Numbered from the stretch's first letter, positions 24,545-34,412 are shown. The stretch is 64,000 nt of DNA from Bradyrhizobium sp. sGM-13 (GCF_018398875.1 NZ_JAGWDK010000012.1:124001-188000), one strand, 5' to 3'. Program-made: numbers and translations. Notes: a model not told the origin generated them from the letters alone.

Positions 24545-27500
24545 CTAATGCCCCGCACCCGGCGCCACTTGCGACGCCGCCTGCGCACCCGCTCTCTTCG
24601 CCTTCCGCTCCTTCAGCCAGTTCTCGAACCGCTGGATCACGACGAAGAACGTCGGCACGAACAGCACGGCCAGGCACGTTGACGCCAGCATGCCCGAGAA
24701 CACGGTAATGCCGATCGACTTCCGCGCATTTGCGCCGGCGCCGGTGGCGAGCACCAAGGGCACGACGCCGAGGATGAAGGCGAACGACGTCATCAGAATC
24801 GGGCGGAAGCGGGCCCGCGCCGCCTCGATCGCGGATTCCAACAGCGGTTTGCGGTTGCGCACGTGGAGCTCGAGCGCCACCTCGACGATCAGGATGGCGT
24901 TCTTGGCCGACAGCGCGATCAACAGGATAATGCCGATCTGGGTGTAGAGGTTGTTCTCGATCCTCAGCCCGCTCAGCACCAGCATCGGCCCGAGCAGTGA
25001 CAGCGGCACCGCAAGAATGACCGAGATCGGCGCATACCAGCTCTCATATTGTCCGGCCAGTACGAGATACACCAGCAGCAGGGCCAGACCAAACGCCCAG
25101 TAGATCTGGCCGCCGACGACCTTCTCCTGGTACGACATCGCCGTCCACTCGAAACCGGTGCCCGGCGGCAGCGTCTTGGCGGCGATCTCTTCCATCAGAT
25201 TCATCGATTGGCCGGAGCTGTAACCCGTGGCCGGCAGGCCGATGATGGTTGCTGACGGATAGAGATTATACAGGCTGATCAGCGACGGTCCGACCGCCGG
25301 CGTGATCTTCGCGACCGCGCCGAGCGGGATCATGTCGCCCTGGCTGTTGCGCACCGTCAGCCTTTCGATGTCGCGCGGGGTCAGGCGGAATTGCGCATCT
25401 CCCTGCGCATAGACCTGGAAGGTACGGCCGAACTTGTTGAACTGGTTGACGTAGCTCGACCCCATGTAGGATGACAATGTCGAGAAGATCTGGTCGGTCG
25501 TCACATGCATGGTCTGGGCCTTGACCCTATCAACCTCGACATCGTACTGCGGCACCGTCGAGCGGAACGGCGAGCTGACCCGCTGCAGCGCGCTTTGCGA
25601 TGCCGCATTGGAAACCATAGCGCCCGTGATTGCCTGCAGCTTGCTGAAGTCGGAATTGCCGTCGCGGAGCTGCACCTGCATCGCAAATCCGGCGGCATTG
25701 CCGATGCCCTGGATCGGCGGCGGCGGGACCACCAGGATCTGCGCCTCCTCGATCACAGACAGTTTTTCGTTCAGGCCGACGAACAGCGACCGCAGATCCT
25801 CGCCTTCGCCGCGCGCACTCCATTCCTTGAGGATCAGATAGGCCACGCCCGCATTGGCGAGGCTGGAAGAATTGTCGAGCGCGGAAATGCCCGCGATCGT
25901 GATCACCTGATCGACGCCCGCGGTTTTACTGGTGATGTCGCTGACGCGGGTGAGCACGCGCTGAGTGCGGTCGAGCGCCGCGCCATCCGGCAATTGCACC
26001 GCCACCAGCAGATAGCCCTGGTCCTCGATCGGGATAAAGCCGGTCGGCACCCGCGACAGGCCGTAGCCGCCGATCGCGATCAGGATCAGCGCGCAGATGA
26101 CGGATACATTGCTGTGCGCGACCAGACGGCCGATCACTCGGCCATACCAAGCCTCCAGACGGTTATAGACCGCGTTGAACCCCCGGTAAAAGAAGTTGCG
26201 CTGTTCCGGCGGCGCGGGCCGGCGCAGCCATAGGGCGCATTGCGTCGGCTTCAGCGTCGCCGCGTTGATGGCGCTGAGCAGCGCGGTCGCGGCAATGACC
26301 AGCGCGAATTGCGCGTACATCCGGCCCGTCAACCCCGGCAGGAATGCCGAGGGCAAAAACACCGAGATCAGCACCAGCGTAATGCCGATGATCGGCGCGA
26401 ATAGCACATCCATCGCGCTGATCGCGGCGTCATGGCCGGACATCCCCTTCTCGATATTATGGGCTGCGCCCTCGACCACGATGATGGCGTCATCCACCAC
26501 GATGCCGATCGCGAGCACGATCGCAAACAGCGTCGAGATGTTGACGGTGAAGCCGAGCGCGGCCATCGCCGCGAACGCGCCGATGATGGTCACCGGCACG
26601 GTCGTCGCCGGCACCAGCATCGCGCGCCAGTCCTGCAGGAAGATCAGGATCACGATGAGCACGAGCAAGCCGGCCTCAATGAGTGTCTTGTAGACCTCGT
26701 TGATCGATTCGGAGACGAATTTGGTGGTGTTGAACGGCGTGTCGTACTTGATGTCCTGTGGAAATCCCTTCGCCAACTCCGCCATTTTTCTCTGAACCGC
26801 CTGCTCGACTTCGAGCGCGTTGGCGCCCGGCGACTGGAACACGCCGATGCCGGTGGCCGGCTTGTTGTTGAGCGAGAACATCTGGCTGTAGGTCTGGGCG
26901 CCGAGTTCAACCCAGCCGACGTCGCGCACGCGCGTGATGTCGCCGCTACTGCCGGTCTTGACGATCACGTTTTCGAACTCAGTAGTGTCGTCGAGCCGGC
27001 CGCTGACGTTCAGCGTATATTGGAACGCCTGCCCTGCAGGCGCCGGCGGCGCCCCGACCTGGCCTGCTGTGACCTGCTGGCTCTGCTGCTGGATCGCCGA
27101 GATCACGTCCTGCGGCATCAGGTTGCGCGCCTGCAGCTTGTTCGGATCGAGCCAGACCCGCATCGAATACTGGCCGGCCCCGAACACAGTCACATTCCCA
27201 ACGCCGGGCAGGCGCGACAGCTCGTCGCGAATGTTGATGGTGGCGTAGTTGCTCAGGAACAGGCTGTCATAGGTCGCTTTCGGCGATGTCAGCGTCACGA
27301 ACAAGAGGATTGCCGTCGATCGCTTCTGGACGGTGACGCCCTGGTTCTGCACCGATTGCGGCAGTTGCGAGAGCGCGCTCGAGACCCGGTTCTGCACCAG
27401 CACCTGCGCGAAGTTGAGGTCGGTGCCGATCTTGAAGGTGACCGTCAACGAATAGGAGCCGTCGGCGCCGCTGTATGACTGCATGTAGAGCATGTCCTCG

Positions 27501-27718
27501 ACGCCATTGACCTGCTGCTCGATCGGCAGCGCTACCGTGTCGATCACGGTTTTCGCGCTGGCGCCGGGGTAGCGGGTGGTGACCTGCACCGTGGGCGGCA
27601 CGACATCGGGATATTGCGCAACCGCGAGCCGGAACAGGCTGACGCCGCCGATCAGGATCATCAGGATCGCGATGACGTTGGAAAGAACGGGCCGCTCGAT
27701 GAAAAATTTTGAAATCAT
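24545..27718 (-). CDS. RND efflux pump permease (AcrB/HAE1 family)
   Basis: Inner-membrane pump of 1057 aa with the HAE1 layout: N-terminal helix SNVIAILMILIGG, two large periplasmic loops, proton-relay Asp pair in GIVVDDAIIVVEGA, and the C-terminal SAKNAILIVEVALELH. The opening ISKFFIERPVLSNVIAI is the AcrB/MexB class. It exports drugs or lipophilic compounds by proton exchange with an adaptor and an outer-membrane channel. It sits 9 bp after the adaptor gene; no TolC-like gene is in the window. Confidence 0.95.
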   Translation of the reverse strand: MISKFFIERPVLSNVIAILMILIGGVSLFRLAVAQYPDVVPPTVQVTTRYPGASAKTVIDTVALPIEQQVNGVEDMLYMQSYSGADGSYSLTVTFKIGTDLNFAQVLVQNRVSSALSQLPQSVQNQGVTVQKRSTAILLFVTLTSPKATYDSLFLSNYATINIRDELSRLPGVGNVTVFGAGQYSMRVWLDPNKLQARNLMPQDVISAIQQQSQQVTAGQVGAPPAPAGQAFQYTLNVSGRLDDTTEFENVIVKTGSSGDITRVRDVGWVELGAQTYSQMFSLNNKPATGIGVFQSPGANALEVEQAVQRKMAELAKGFPQDIKYDTPFNTTKFVSESINEVYKTLIEAGLLVLIVILIFLQDWRAMLVPATTVPVTIIGAFAAMAALGFTVNISTLFAIVLAIGIVVDDAIIVVEGAAHNIEKGMSGHDAAISAMDVLFAPIIGITLVLISVFLPSAFLPGLTGRMYAQFALVIAATALLSAINAATLKPTQCALWLRRPAPPEQRNFFYRGFNAVYNRLEAWYGRVIGRLVAHSNVSVICALILIAIGGYGLSRVPTGFIPIEDQGYLLVAVQLPDGAALDRTQRVLTRVSDITSKTAGVDQVITIAGISALDNSSSLANAGVAYLILKEWSARGEGEDLRSLFVGLNEKLSVIEEAQILVVPPPPIQGIGNAAGFAMQVQLRDGNSDFSKLQAITGAMVSNAASQSALQRVSSPFRSTVPQYDVEVDRVKAQTMHVTTDQIFSTLSSYMGSSYVNQFNKFGRTFQVYAQGDAQFRLTPRDIERLTVRNSQGDMIPLGAVAKITPAVGPSLISLYNLYPSATIIGLPATGYSSGQSMNLMEEIAAKTLPPGTGFEWTAMSYQEKVVGGQIYWAFGLALLLVYLVLAGQYESWYAPISVILAVPLSLLGPMLVLSGLRIENNLYTQIGIILLIALSAKNAILIVEVALELHVRNRKPLLESAIEAARARFRPILMTSFAFILGVVPLVLATGAGANARKSIGITVFSGMLASTCLAVLFVPTFFVVIQRFENWLKERKAKRAGAQAASQVAPGAGH

Positions 27719-27727
27719 GGCCGGCTC

Positions 27728-28930
27728 CTACTTGGCCGACGCCGGCTGCGCTTCGACTATTTTCACTTGCGGATCGACCTTCTGGCCGGGTATCGCACGC
27801 AACAGCCCGGCGGTTATCACGCGGTCGTCGGCCTTGAGGCCTTCCTCGATGACGCGCAGCTCGCCTTCCAGCGGTCCGACACGCACCTTGCGCTGCTCGA
27901 CGACATTTTCGCCGTTCACGACCAGCACGTAGCGTCCGGCCTGGTCGCTGCCGAGCGCGACGTCAGGCACGAGCAGCGCGTTCTGCACCTGGTCCAAAGG
28001 CACGCGAATTCGGACGAAGAATCCCGGCAGCAGCGCGCGATCCGCATTGGGCAGCACGCCGCGCACGGCAAGCGTGCCGGTCGACTGGTTCAGCGTCGTG
28101 GCGGCATAGTCGAGGTTGCCCTTGTGCGGAAAGCCGGTCTCGGTCTGCAATCCGATCTCGATCGGCACATGCCTGAGATCGTCGGGCGTCATGCCGCGCC
28201 GGCGCGCTTCCTCGCGGATCCGCAGCACGTCCTGTTCGTTGACGCTGAAATTCACATAGATCGGGTCGAGCGCCACGATGCTGGCGAGTTGCGTCGGCGA
28301 TGATGCGCCGACCAGTTCGCCGACGGAGACGAGATGCGCGCTGACGACGCCGTCGAACGGCGCTACCACGTTGGTGTAACCATAATTGACCGCTGCGATC
28401 TTGGTATTGACCTGGGCCTGCAGCAGGCTCGCCTGCGCGTTGTCGCGGGCCGCGGTGGAATTATCGAGCGTGGCCTGGGAAACGGCCTGCCGCTGCACCA
28501 ACTCCTGCTGGCGCTTGAAATCCGCCTCGGTCTGGCGCACCGATGCCTGTGCGCCGGATTCCGCGGCCTGCGCCTGTTCGAGCTTCAGCTTGTAGGTGTC
28601 CGGCTCGATGGTGAACAGGGATGTGCCTTCTTTGACGTAGGCGCCGTCCGTGTAGTTGATCGATTGCAGAAAACCCTGCACGCGCGCGACCAGATCGACA
28701 TTCTTAATCGCCGCCGTATTGCCGGTCGCTTCGAGATAGCGCGTGAAAGGCCGCTGCACCGGTAGCGCAACCTCAACCTTCGGTGGCGGTGGCGGCACAA
28801 AAGTATTTTGTTCGCAGGCACTTAACATAGCCATCGCTGCAAGCGCGAAAGCTGCACGGCAGGCGGCGGCACCTCTTTGCGCGGCGGTGCGGTGTGATCT
28901 CAAACGTGCAGGCGAACGCGAAGCCTTCAT
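27728..28930 (-). CDS. RND efflux periplasmic adaptor (AcrA-like lipoprotein)
   Basis: Protein of 400 aa with a basic N-terminus and lipobox LSAC (about residues 36-39), then the membrane-fusion domain order: barrel-sandwich half NVDLVARVQGFLQSINYTDG, alpha-hairpin with repeated E/A/Q/R heptads, NYGYTNVVAPFDGVVSAHLVSVG, and the beta-barrel and membrane-proximal parts. It links the RND pump at 24545 to an outer-membrane channel. First gene of the two-gene operon; no regulator lies adjacent. Confidence 0.94.
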   Translation of the reverse strand: MKASRSPARLRSHRTAAQRGAAACRAAFALAAMAMLSACEQNTFVPPPPPKVEVALPVQRPFTRYLEATGNTAAIKNVDLVARVQGFLQSINYTDGAYVKEGTSLFTIEPDTYKLKLEQAQAAESGAQASVRQTEADFKRQQELVQRQAVSQATLDNSTAARDNAQASLLQAQVNTKIAAVNYGYTNVVAPFDGVVSAHLVSVGELVGASSPTQLASIVALDPIYVNFSVNEQDVLRIREEARRRGMTPDDLRHVPIEIGLQTETGFPHKGNLDYAATTLNQSTGTLAVRGVLPNADRALLPGFFVRIRVPLDQVQNALLVPDVALGSDQAGRYVLVVNGENVVEQRKVRVGPLEGELRVIEEGLKADDRVITAGLLRAIPGQKVDPQVKIVEAQPASAK

Positions 28931-29131
28931 TTTGGTGCCTCAATCGGTCTTGTTCCGGAAAAGGCTTATTCGGAAATCGGCTTTCCGCCATCCCATGAAA
29001 ATAGCAACAATCCGCTTGCGGCGAAACCGGAAAGCGAAAATGATGCGTCCCGAATTTTTTTCAGCAAACGCATTCAAGACTTCACTTCGGTTGAAGCGGC
29101 GGCTTCCGGCGACGACAAAGGATTTATTCAA

Positions 29132-29986
29132 ATGATCAACACATTGACGCGCGCAAGAAAGCTTGGGCCGCTGCTGGCGACCGCAATAGCCGCAACTGCA
29201 GCACCCGCCCTTGCGCAAGCGCCGAGCCAGGCGCAACGTGACGCGATCAAATCCCAGTGCCGCTCCGATTACATCGCGCATTGCTCCAGCGTGCCGCCAG
29301 GTGGCGAGGCCGCGCTTCAATGCCTGCAGAAGAATATGTCGAGCCTCTCATCGGGCTGCCAGGGCGCGGTGCGCGCGGTGGAAGCACCGGCAGCCGCGCC
29401 TGCCAAGCCGGCGGAGACGGCTAAGCCCGCCGAACCCGCCAAGCCGGCCGAGACAGCAGCACCGAAATCCGCAGCGCCTGCTGCCGCAACCGCGGCGCCG
29501 GCCAAGTCCGCTGAGCCAAAGGCCGCCGCCACCCCTGCTGCCGGGCAACCGTCCAGCGCCCAGATTTCCGCGATCCGTAGCGCATGCCGCTCCGACTATC
29601 CGAAGGTCTGTGCGGGCGTGCCGACCGGCGGCGCGCCGGCACTGCAATGCCTGGAAAAGAACAAGGCCAAGCTTTCAGCCGGCTGCGAGAAAGCCGTGTC
29701 CGCCGCGAGCAGCGGTGGCGCGGCACCTGCGGCGGCGGCTGCTCCGGCCGCGGCAGGAGCCGCGGCTACTGCTGCGCCGGCGGCAGCGCCAACCGCGATC
29801 GTGCTGCGTCCGATGCGGCCCCGCGAAGAACTGTTCGTGCTGCGATCGGCCTGCGGCGCCGACGTGCGCACGATTTGCGGCGGCGTGCCTGCTGGTGGCG
29901 GCCGGATCGTGCAGTGTCTTGCAACCAATGCCGCCCAGCTTTCGCCGGCCTGCAAGGAAGTGCTGTCGCAATTCGCGGCGCGCTAA
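29132..29986 (+). CDS. Secreted protein with three Cys-rich repeats
   Basis: Protein of 284 aa with a signal peptide (1-29) and three modules of identical cysteine spacing C-x7-C-x12-C-x11-C: C43/51/64/76, C152/160/173/185 and C241/249/262/274. The modules match the Cys-rich repeat of the Golgi GLG1 family (CRSDY--C--VP-GG---LQCL). They are separated by Ala/Pro/Lys-rich linkers (about 81-140 and 190-225), so the protein is a flexible string of three disulfide-bonded knobs in the periplasm. Divergent from the RND operon. Function unknown. Confidence 0.85.
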   Translation: MINTLTRARKLGPLLATAIAATAAPALAQAPSQAQRDAIKSQCRSDYIAHCSSVPPGGEAALQCLQKNMSSLSSGCQGAVRAVEAPAAAPAKPAETAKPAEPAKPAETAAPKSAAPAAATAAPAKSAEPKAAATPAAGQPSSAQISAIRSACRSDYPKVCAGVPTGGAPALQCLEKNKAKLSAGCEKAVSAASSGGAAPAAAAAPAAAGAAATAAPAAAPTAIVLRPMRPREELFVLRSACGADVRTICGGVPAGGGRIVQCLATNAAQLSPACKEVLSQFAAR

Positions 29987-30215
29987 ATCCCGCAGCCTGC
30001 GGCGATCTTTCGTTGCAGCCGAGTCTATCGCGTCTTCGGCGGAAAGCCGGTTTCAAATCTGAAATGCCTGATGGCGCGAGAGGTACCGGTTCGTGCGCTA
30101 GCGTTAAGGTAGACGCTGCAACCTAATCCTGATGCCATTAGGACCGGCCGCAGAACGGTTCCCGGCGATATTTTCCTCTAGCGCAAATATCCAGCACGGA
30201 TTAGTCTCCATCCAA

Positions 30216-30235
30216 TTAGTAAGTATACTGTCGAT
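30216..30235. promoter_or_regulatory. Candidate MarR-type operator, site A
   Basis: TTAGTAAGTATACTGTCGAT, with the perfect 8-bp palindrome AGTATACT in the middle, lies 13 bp before the GTG start of the FAD monooxygenase gene. It shares GTAAGTA-ACTGTC-AT with the site at 34413. Shared spelling at both forward units of the gentisate route suggests one regulator. Confidence 0.55.
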
Positions 30236-30247
30236 TGGGAGGAAGAC

Positions 30248-31387
30248 GTGCGTATCGCCGTCATCGGCGGAGGCCCCGGCGGCCTCTACTTCGCCTATCT
30301 CTGGAAGCGCCGTCATCCGGACGCGCAGATCGACCTGTTCGAACAGAACCCCGAAGGCGCGACCTGGGGGTTTGGCGTGGTGTTCTCCGAGCAGGCGCTG
30401 GAATTTTTGCGCGCCGATGACCCCGAGACGGTCGACGCCATCACACCACGGATGGAGAGCTGGAAGAACATCACGCTCAATTTGCGTGGTGAGAGCGTCG
30501 AGATCGACGGCGTCGGCTTCTCGTCGATCGGCCGGCTCGAACTGCTCACCATCCTGCAGCAGCGCGTGCGCGGGGCAGGCGTGACCGCGCGGTACGACAC
30601 CACGATCCAGTCGATCGGCGAACTCGGCGGATACGACCTGATCGTCGCCGCCGACGGACTGAACTCGCTGGTGCGCCGCGGGTTTGAGAAGGAATTCGGC
30701 GCCTCGGTTTCGCATTCGACCAACAAATTCGCCTGGTACGGCACCAGCAAACGCTTTGCCACGCTGTCGCAGACGTTCGTGAAGACCAATCTGGGCTTCT
30801 TCAACGCGCATCACTATCGCTATTCGCCCGCCATGAGCACGTTCCTGGTCGAATGCGATGCGGCGACCTGGCAGGCCTATGGCTTCGAGCACATGACGAT
30901 CGAACAGTCGCAGGCGATCTGCGAAGAGATTTTTGCGGAGACCCTCGACGGTCACTCTCTGGTGTCGAACAAATCGGTGTGGCGCAATTTTCCCTGGATC
31001 TGGAACGAGAATTGGTCGCACCGCAACATGGTGCTGATCGGAGACGCCTTGCACACCGCGCATTTCTCGATCGGCTCAGGCACGCGGCTCGCCATCGAAG
31101 ACGCGATCGCGCTAACCAAGGCGCTGGAGGCGGAAAGCGATATTCCCGCAGGCCTCGCCCGCTACCAGGCCGAGCGCAAGCCGATCGTGCAGAAGCTGGT
31201 GACGGCGGCGCGCACCAGTGCCGACTGGTATGAAGATTTCCCCGAACACATGAAGCTCGACCTGATGGATTTTGCCTACAGCTATATCACCCGCTCCGGG
31301 CGGATCGCCGACGCGCGGCTGCGCGCGATGTCGCCGGAATTCATGAGGCGTTACGAGGCGGCGAAGAAAATCGGGAGCCAGGCATGA
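30248..31387 (+). CDS. FAD-dependent aryl-CoA hydroxylase (salicylyl-CoA 5-hydroxylase-like)
   Basis: Flavoprotein of 379 aa: the GGGPGGLYFAYLWKRR dinucleotide motif at the N-terminus, the DGLN segment (VAADGLNSLVRR, NAD(P)H-binding region) and the GDALHTAHFSIGSG second FAD motif. It resembles the monooxygenase half of salicylyl-CoA 5-hydroxylase and anthraniloyl-CoA monooxygenase and the 4-hydroxybenzoyl-CoA 1-hydroxylases. The GTG start has GGGAGGA. The next gene, an aryl-CoA ligase, overlaps by ATGA, so the substrate is most likely an aryl-CoA hydroxylated to gentisyl-CoA. Confidence 0.85.
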   Translation: MRIAVIGGGPGGLYFAYLWKRRHPDAQIDLFEQNPEGATWGFGVVFSEQALEFLRADDPETVDAITPRMESWKNITLNLRGESVEIDGVGFSSIGRLELLTILQQRVRGAGVTARYDTTIQSIGELGGYDLIVAADGLNSLVRRGFEKEFGASVSHSTNKFAWYGTSKRFATLSQTFVKTNLGFFNAHHYRYSPAMSTFLVECDAATWQAYGFEHMTIEQSQAICEEIFAETLDGHSLVSNKSVWRNFPWIWNENWSHRNMVLIGDALHTAHFSIGSGTRLAIEDAIALTKALEAESDIPAGLARYQAERKPIVQKLVTAARTSADWYEDFPEHMKLDLMDFAYSYITRSGRIADARLRAMSPEFMRRYEAAKKIGSQA

Positions 31388-32997
31388 CATCAGAAATTTC
31401 CGATTTGGTGCCCCGCGACAATCCGGGCGCGCGCGAGATCGGCTTTGCGATCCCGGAACGCTATAACGCGAGCCGCATCCTGTTCGATAATCTCGCGGCC
31501 GGTCGCGGCGGCCGGCTGGCGCTGACCGGCCCCGGCGGCACGCGCACCTATGCGGAGCTCTGCGCCGAGGCCGCCCAATGGGGCCACGGCCTTCAATCGC
31601 TGGGCTTGAAGCGTGGCGACCGCATCCTGATGTTCCTCGACGACACGCCGGCCTATCCGGCGGCATTTTTCGGCGCGGTGCACTCCGGCTTCGTGCCGCT
31701 GTTGATCAACACGCTGACGCCGCCGGAGCTCCTGCAGTTCTATCTCTCGGACGCCGGCGCAACGGTAGCGGTCACCGAGGCCGAGTTTACGTCGCGGTTC
31801 AACGCGGAGGCCTGCAGGGATGCGCCGCTGCAAACCCTTGTTGTAGTCAATGGCGTAGCGGGCGAGCACGCCGTGCCGAACACGGTCGACGCGGCGAAGT
31901 GGCTGCAAGGCTTCGCCACCGATCTTCCGGAAGCCGACACCCACCGCGACGAGATGGCGTTCTGGATGTATTCGTCGGGCTCGACCGGCCGCCCCAAGGG
32001 CATCGTGCATCTGCAGCACGACATGGCCTATAGCGAGCAGGCGTTCGCCCGCAGCGTGCTCAAGCTCGGGCCGGACGACATCTGCTTCTCGGTGCCGAAA
32101 ATTTTCTTCGCCTACGGTTTCGGCAACGCCATCACCTTCCCGTTCTCGGTCGGTGCGGCGACGCTGCTGCTGCCGGGACAACCGAAGCCAGCAGCGATCT
32201 TCGCGGCGATCGAAAAATACCGGCCTACCGTGTTCTACGGATTGCCGACGCTCTACACCTCGCTGACCAAGGCCGAGGGTGCAGCGGCGATCGATTTCTC
32301 GTCGCTGCGAATGGCGCTGTCGGCGGCCGAAGTCTTGTCGGCGGAAGTGTTCAACGGCTGGAAAAAGCTGACGGAGCTCGAGATCATCGAAGGGCTCGGC
32401 TCGACGGAAGTCCTGCACATCTATCTCTCCAACCTCCCCGAGAAGAAAAAACTCGGCGCCGCGGGCCTGCGCGTGCCCGGCTATGAAATCCTGCTCAGGG
32501 ACAAGGACGGCCGCGAAGTCGCCGACAACGAGGAGGGAATCTTGTGGGTACGCGGCGATTCCAACACGCCGCTGTACTGGAACCGGCCGGACAAGTCCGC
32601 CGAGACCATTCGCGAGGAGGGGTGGATCTACACCGGTGATCGCTTCGTGCGTGATGCCGACGGCTTCCATTTCTTCCGCGGCCGCGCCGACGACCTGGTC
32701 AAGATTTCAGGCCAGTGGGTCTATCCGCTGGAGGTCGAGCTCTGTCTTGCCGAGCATCCCGACATCAGGGAATGCGCGGTGTTTGCGGCCGAACTGCCGG
32801 ACCGCCGGATGACCCTGAAAGCGGTGGTGGTGATGAACAAGGGCGAGTTCGATGCGACGAACGCCACCAAGACATTGCAGGATTACGTCAAGGCAAAGCT
32901 GCTGCCTTACAAATATCCGCGCGAGATCACCTTCATCGAGGAACTGCCGAAGACCGGCACTGGCAAGATCGACCGCCAGGCGTTGATGAAGATGTAG
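31384..32997 (+). CDS. Benzoate-CoA ligase family protein
   Basis: AMP-forming ligase of 537 aa, with P-loop-like YSSGSTGRPKGIVH, adenylate-forming motif GLGSTEVLHIYLSN, and the C-terminal GRADDLVKISGQWVYPLEVE and catalytic Lys segment LPKTGTGKIDRQ. The benzoate/aryl-CoA ligase subfamily fits salicylate, 4-hydroxybenzoate or a similar ring acid. Its start overlaps the hydroxylase stop (ATGA). Together with the hydroxylase it would make gentisyl-CoA; a thioesterase is not seen nearby. Confidence 0.92.
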   Translation: MTSEISDLVPRDNPGAREIGFAIPERYNASRILFDNLAAGRGGRLALTGPGGTRTYAELCAEAAQWGHGLQSLGLKRGDRILMFLDDTPAYPAAFFGAVHSGFVPLLINTLTPPELLQFYLSDAGATVAVTEAEFTSRFNAEACRDAPLQTLVVVNGVAGEHAVPNTVDAAKWLQGFATDLPEADTHRDEMAFWMYSSGSTGRPKGIVHLQHDMAYSEQAFARSVLKLGPDDICFSVPKIFFAYGFGNAITFPFSVGAATLLLPGQPKPAAIFAAIEKYRPTVFYGLPTLYTSLTKAEGAAAIDFSSLRMALSAAEVLSAEVFNGWKKLTELEIIEGLGSTEVLHIYLSNLPEKKKLGAAGLRVPGYEILLRDKDGREVADNEEGILWVRGDSNTPLYWNRPDKSAETIREEGWIYTGDRFVRDADGFHFFRGRADDLVKISGQWVYPLEVELCLAEHPDIRECAVFAAELPDRRMTLKAVVVMNKGEFDATNATKTLQDYVKAKLLPYKYPREITFIEELPKTGTGKIDRQALMKM

Positions 32998-33014
32998 CCG
33001 GCTGCAAACTCACT

Positions 33015-33185
33015 GTCGTCCCTGCGAACCTCCGCAAACTCGACGTCGTCCCTGCGAACGCAGGGACCCATAACCACTGATATCAGTTGTGGCCTTAGGC
33101 TGCAGCCACAGCCCGCCTAACACAAATATTTGTGGTTCTGGGTCCCGGCTCCTGATGCGCAATTGCGCATAAGGGCTGGGACGAC
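33015..33185. repeat. Palindromic repeat, composite variant
   Basis: A variant of the ~120-bp family: the left end (GTCGTCCCTGCGAAC) appears twice, at 33015 and 33045, and the right end is replaced by a different arm (GGTCCCGGCT…GGGCTGGGACGAC) around a GCGCAATTGCGC core. It lies between the convergent ligase and MarR genes and appears to be a chimera of two repeat families. Confidence 0.65.
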
Positions 33186-33225
33186 GGCGGTGTTCTTGGC
33201 GCTAACCTCCCGCCCCCAACGCCCC

Positions 33226-33735
33226 TCACCCCGCCTTCCCCAAATGCTCCAGCGCATCTTCCGCGCGCAGCGGCACGCGCGAGGCTTCATTGTTGAGATC
33301 GACCAGTTGCGTCAAGAGCGCCAGCAGGGTCTTGCGGTCGGCTGGCTTCAGCGGCTGCAGCATCCTGACCTGGGCGCGTTCGACCGACGGCATGATGTCG
33401 CGCAGCACGGTGGCGCCCGATTTCGAGAGATAGAGCAGCTTGACGCGCTTGTCCTCGCGCGAGGGCTTGCGCTCGATCAGCGCCTTGCTCTCCAGCCGCT
33501 CGATGACGTTGCCGAGGGTCGAGCGGTCGAACGCGATCACCGCCGAAAGGCGGGTGGCATCGATGCCCGGATGGGTGTGGATCGCAACCAGCGCCGCATA
33601 TTGCACCGGCGTCAGGTCGAACGCGCTGCATTCCTCGACGAAGATAGATACCGCGATCTGCTGCATCCGTCGGAACAGATAGCCGGGCGCGGTATAGACC
33701 GCGTCCATGGTGATGGGGGATGGCTTACTCGGCAT
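33226..33735 (-). CDS. MarR family transcriptional regulator
   Basis: Regulator of 169 aa with a winged helix: helices around LTPVQYAALVAIHTHPG, DATRLSAVIAFDRSTLGNVI and wing ERKPSREDKRVKLLYLS. The ATG at 33735 lies inside the maleylpyruvate isomerase gene (11-bp overlap), so both are co-transcribed. By context it should sense gentisate-pathway compounds and act at the shared motifs (30216-30235, 34413-34432). An alternative start at 33759 would add 8 residues. Confidence 0.9.
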   Translation of the reverse strand: MPSKPSPITMDAVYTAPGYLFRRMQQIAVSIFVEECSAFDLTPVQYAALVAIHTHPGIDATRLSAVIAFDRSTLGNVIERLESKALIERKPSREDKRVKLLYLSKSGATVLRDIMPSVERAQVRMLQPLKPADRKTLLALLTQLVDLNNEASRVPLRAEDALEHLGKAG

Positions 33736-34357
33736 CGGGCTGCCTGTCCGGTGCGGCATCAGTGAATGCCTTCATTTGATTTGCCGCGGCTTCCGCCTCG
33801 AGCAGGCGGGAAAAGCCTGATACGTCGACGCCGAAGCGCCGCGCATTGGCAAGCTGCGGCACCAGGCAGAGGTCTGCAACCGTCGGCGTGTCGCCGAAGC
33901 AGAACGGCCCGTTCTCGCCCTTGATCAGGGTCTCGCAGGCGGCAAGGCCTTCGCGGTTGGCCCAGGCCGCCCATTCCGTCACCTTCTCTTCCGGCAAGCC
34001 GAGCTGGCGCAGGCGGGCCAGCACCTTCAAGTTCTGCACCGGATGGATGTCGCAGGCGATCGCCAGCGCAAAGGCCCGCACCTTTGCGCGGCGCAGCGGG
34101 TCCCTTGGCAATAGCGGCGGGTTGGGGTGGGTCTCGTCCAGCCATTCGATGATGGCCAGCGACTGGGTCAGCACCGCGCCATCGTCGCCCTCCAGCGTCG
34201 GCACCAGCCCCTGCGGGTTGAGGGCGAGATAGCCCGGCGCAATCTGTTCGCCCTTGCGAAGGTGATGCGGCAGGTGCTCCGCCGTAAGCCCCTTGAGGTT
34301 GAGCGCGATCCTGACGCGGTATGCCGCGCTGCTGCGGAAATAGCCATGCAGCTTCAT
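33725..34357 (-). CDS. maiA: Maleylpyruvate (maleylacetoacetate) isomerase, zeta GST
   Basis: Protein of 210 aa of the zeta glutathione transferase class: KLHGYFRSSAAYRVRIALNL (thiol-site SS-x-x-x-R-V-R-I-A-L) and LNPQGLVPTLE, with the helical domain HPVQNLKVLARL. It uses glutathione to isomerise maleylpyruvate (after gentisate cleavage) to fumarylpyruvate, or maleylacetoacetate in tyrosine breakdown; the neighbouring gentisate dioxygenase favours the former. Divergent from that dioxygenase gene. A fumarylpyruvate hydrolase is not in the window. Confidence 0.88.
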   Translation of the reverse strand: MKLHGYFRSSAAYRVRIALNLKGLTAEHLPHHLRKGEQIAPGYLALNPQGLVPTLEGDDGAVLTQSLAIIEWLDETHPNPPLLPRDPLRRAKVRAFALAIACDIHPVQNLKVLARLRQLGLPEEKVTEWAAWANREGLAACETLIKGENGPFCFGDTPTVADLCLVPQLANARRFGVDVSGFSRLLEAEAAANQMKAFTDAAPDRQPDAE

Positions 34358-34412
34358 CGGAACCTCCTGATTCTTCCGGCCTGTTCGGGTTTACCACATT
34401 GACGCTACCGAT

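Noticed and set aside
29987..30215. A gene between the Cys-repeat protein and the hydroxylase
   Set aside because: Only short frames without start signals or coding character are present; it is promoter DNA.
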